From Acidobacteriota bacterium (GTDB lineage: Bacteria; Acidobacteriota; Terriglobia; Terriglobales; Acidobacteriaceae), in NCBI GenBank assembly GCA_021811745.1, contig JAJZNH010000764.1, forward strand, positions 1-6,308: DNA of 6,308 bases, given 5' to 3'. The translations under genes were made by a program, and so were the position numbers. The notes under the pieces were generated by a model. The model was not told the origin of the DNA. It searched no databases and saw only the letters and a list, made by a program, of their open reading frames with translations. How positions within the stretch are numbered: position 1 is the stretch's first letter; every line of letters begins with the position of its first letter. Shown piece by piece: positions 6,252-6,308 of this stretch.

Positions 6252-6308
6252 TTATGAACAAGGCAACCCATATCCATCCTGGTACCTGAGTCCGAACACC
6301 TGGTTTAA
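6252..6308 (-). other. Upstream region of the M61 gene at the window edge
   Basis: These 57 bases carry no promoter I can defend. In one minus-strand frame they are open from the edge to TAA at 6254-6252 (18 codons ending GYGLPCS), which could be the tail of an upstream gene or chance. A 14-codon frame beginning MDMGC runs from ATG 6277 to a TGA at 6235-6233 that overlaps the TTG start. Neither is called a gene. Confidence 0.25.

Overview
The window holds four protein-coding genes in two convergent pairs. It is dense, GC-rich chromosomal-type DNA from what looks like a Gram-negative, diderm bacterium: there is an outer-membrane porin and two exported hydrolases with signal peptides. The flavour of the M61 peptidase (HEFTHSWNGKYRRP, LLWVYEG) and of the OprP-type porin recalls soil Acidobacteriota (Terriglobia). 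That assignment is an inference from remembered family resemblance, not a search result.

Left half, plus strand. A gene cut by the window's left edge (1-759) encodes a membrane-anchored protein resembling the TIGR02186 / Alph_Pro_TM family. One base after its stop comes an OprO/OprP-type porin (761-2128), probably co-transcribed and translationally coupled to it. The porin has two in-frame starts, each with a good Shine-Dalgarno sequence.

Middle. A 162-bp convergent intergenic region (2129-2290) has no gene and no classical terminator. It does have three left-hand inverted-repeat arms that could compete for one right-hand arm.

Right half, minus strand. An M61-family metallo-aminopeptidase with a C-terminal PDZ domain (6236-4284, TTG start) is followed 58 bp later by a secreted S15/CocE-family serine hydrolase (4225-2291). 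The hydrolase has the catalytic triad and the acidic cluster of alpha-amino acid ester hydrolases. The two form a probable operon for periplasmic or extracellular hydrolysis of peptides or amino acid esters that carry a free alpha-amino group. The 70 bases upstream hold the ribosome-binding site but no promoter I could defend.

I saw no tRNA, rRNA, CRISPR array, insertion sequence or phage gene. The most interesting points are the acidic cluster in the ester hydrolase and its pairing with an M61 aminopeptidase, the cysteine-rich motifs in the membrane protein, and the cysteine-rich export signal of the porin. I found no convincing case for a wholly new system.
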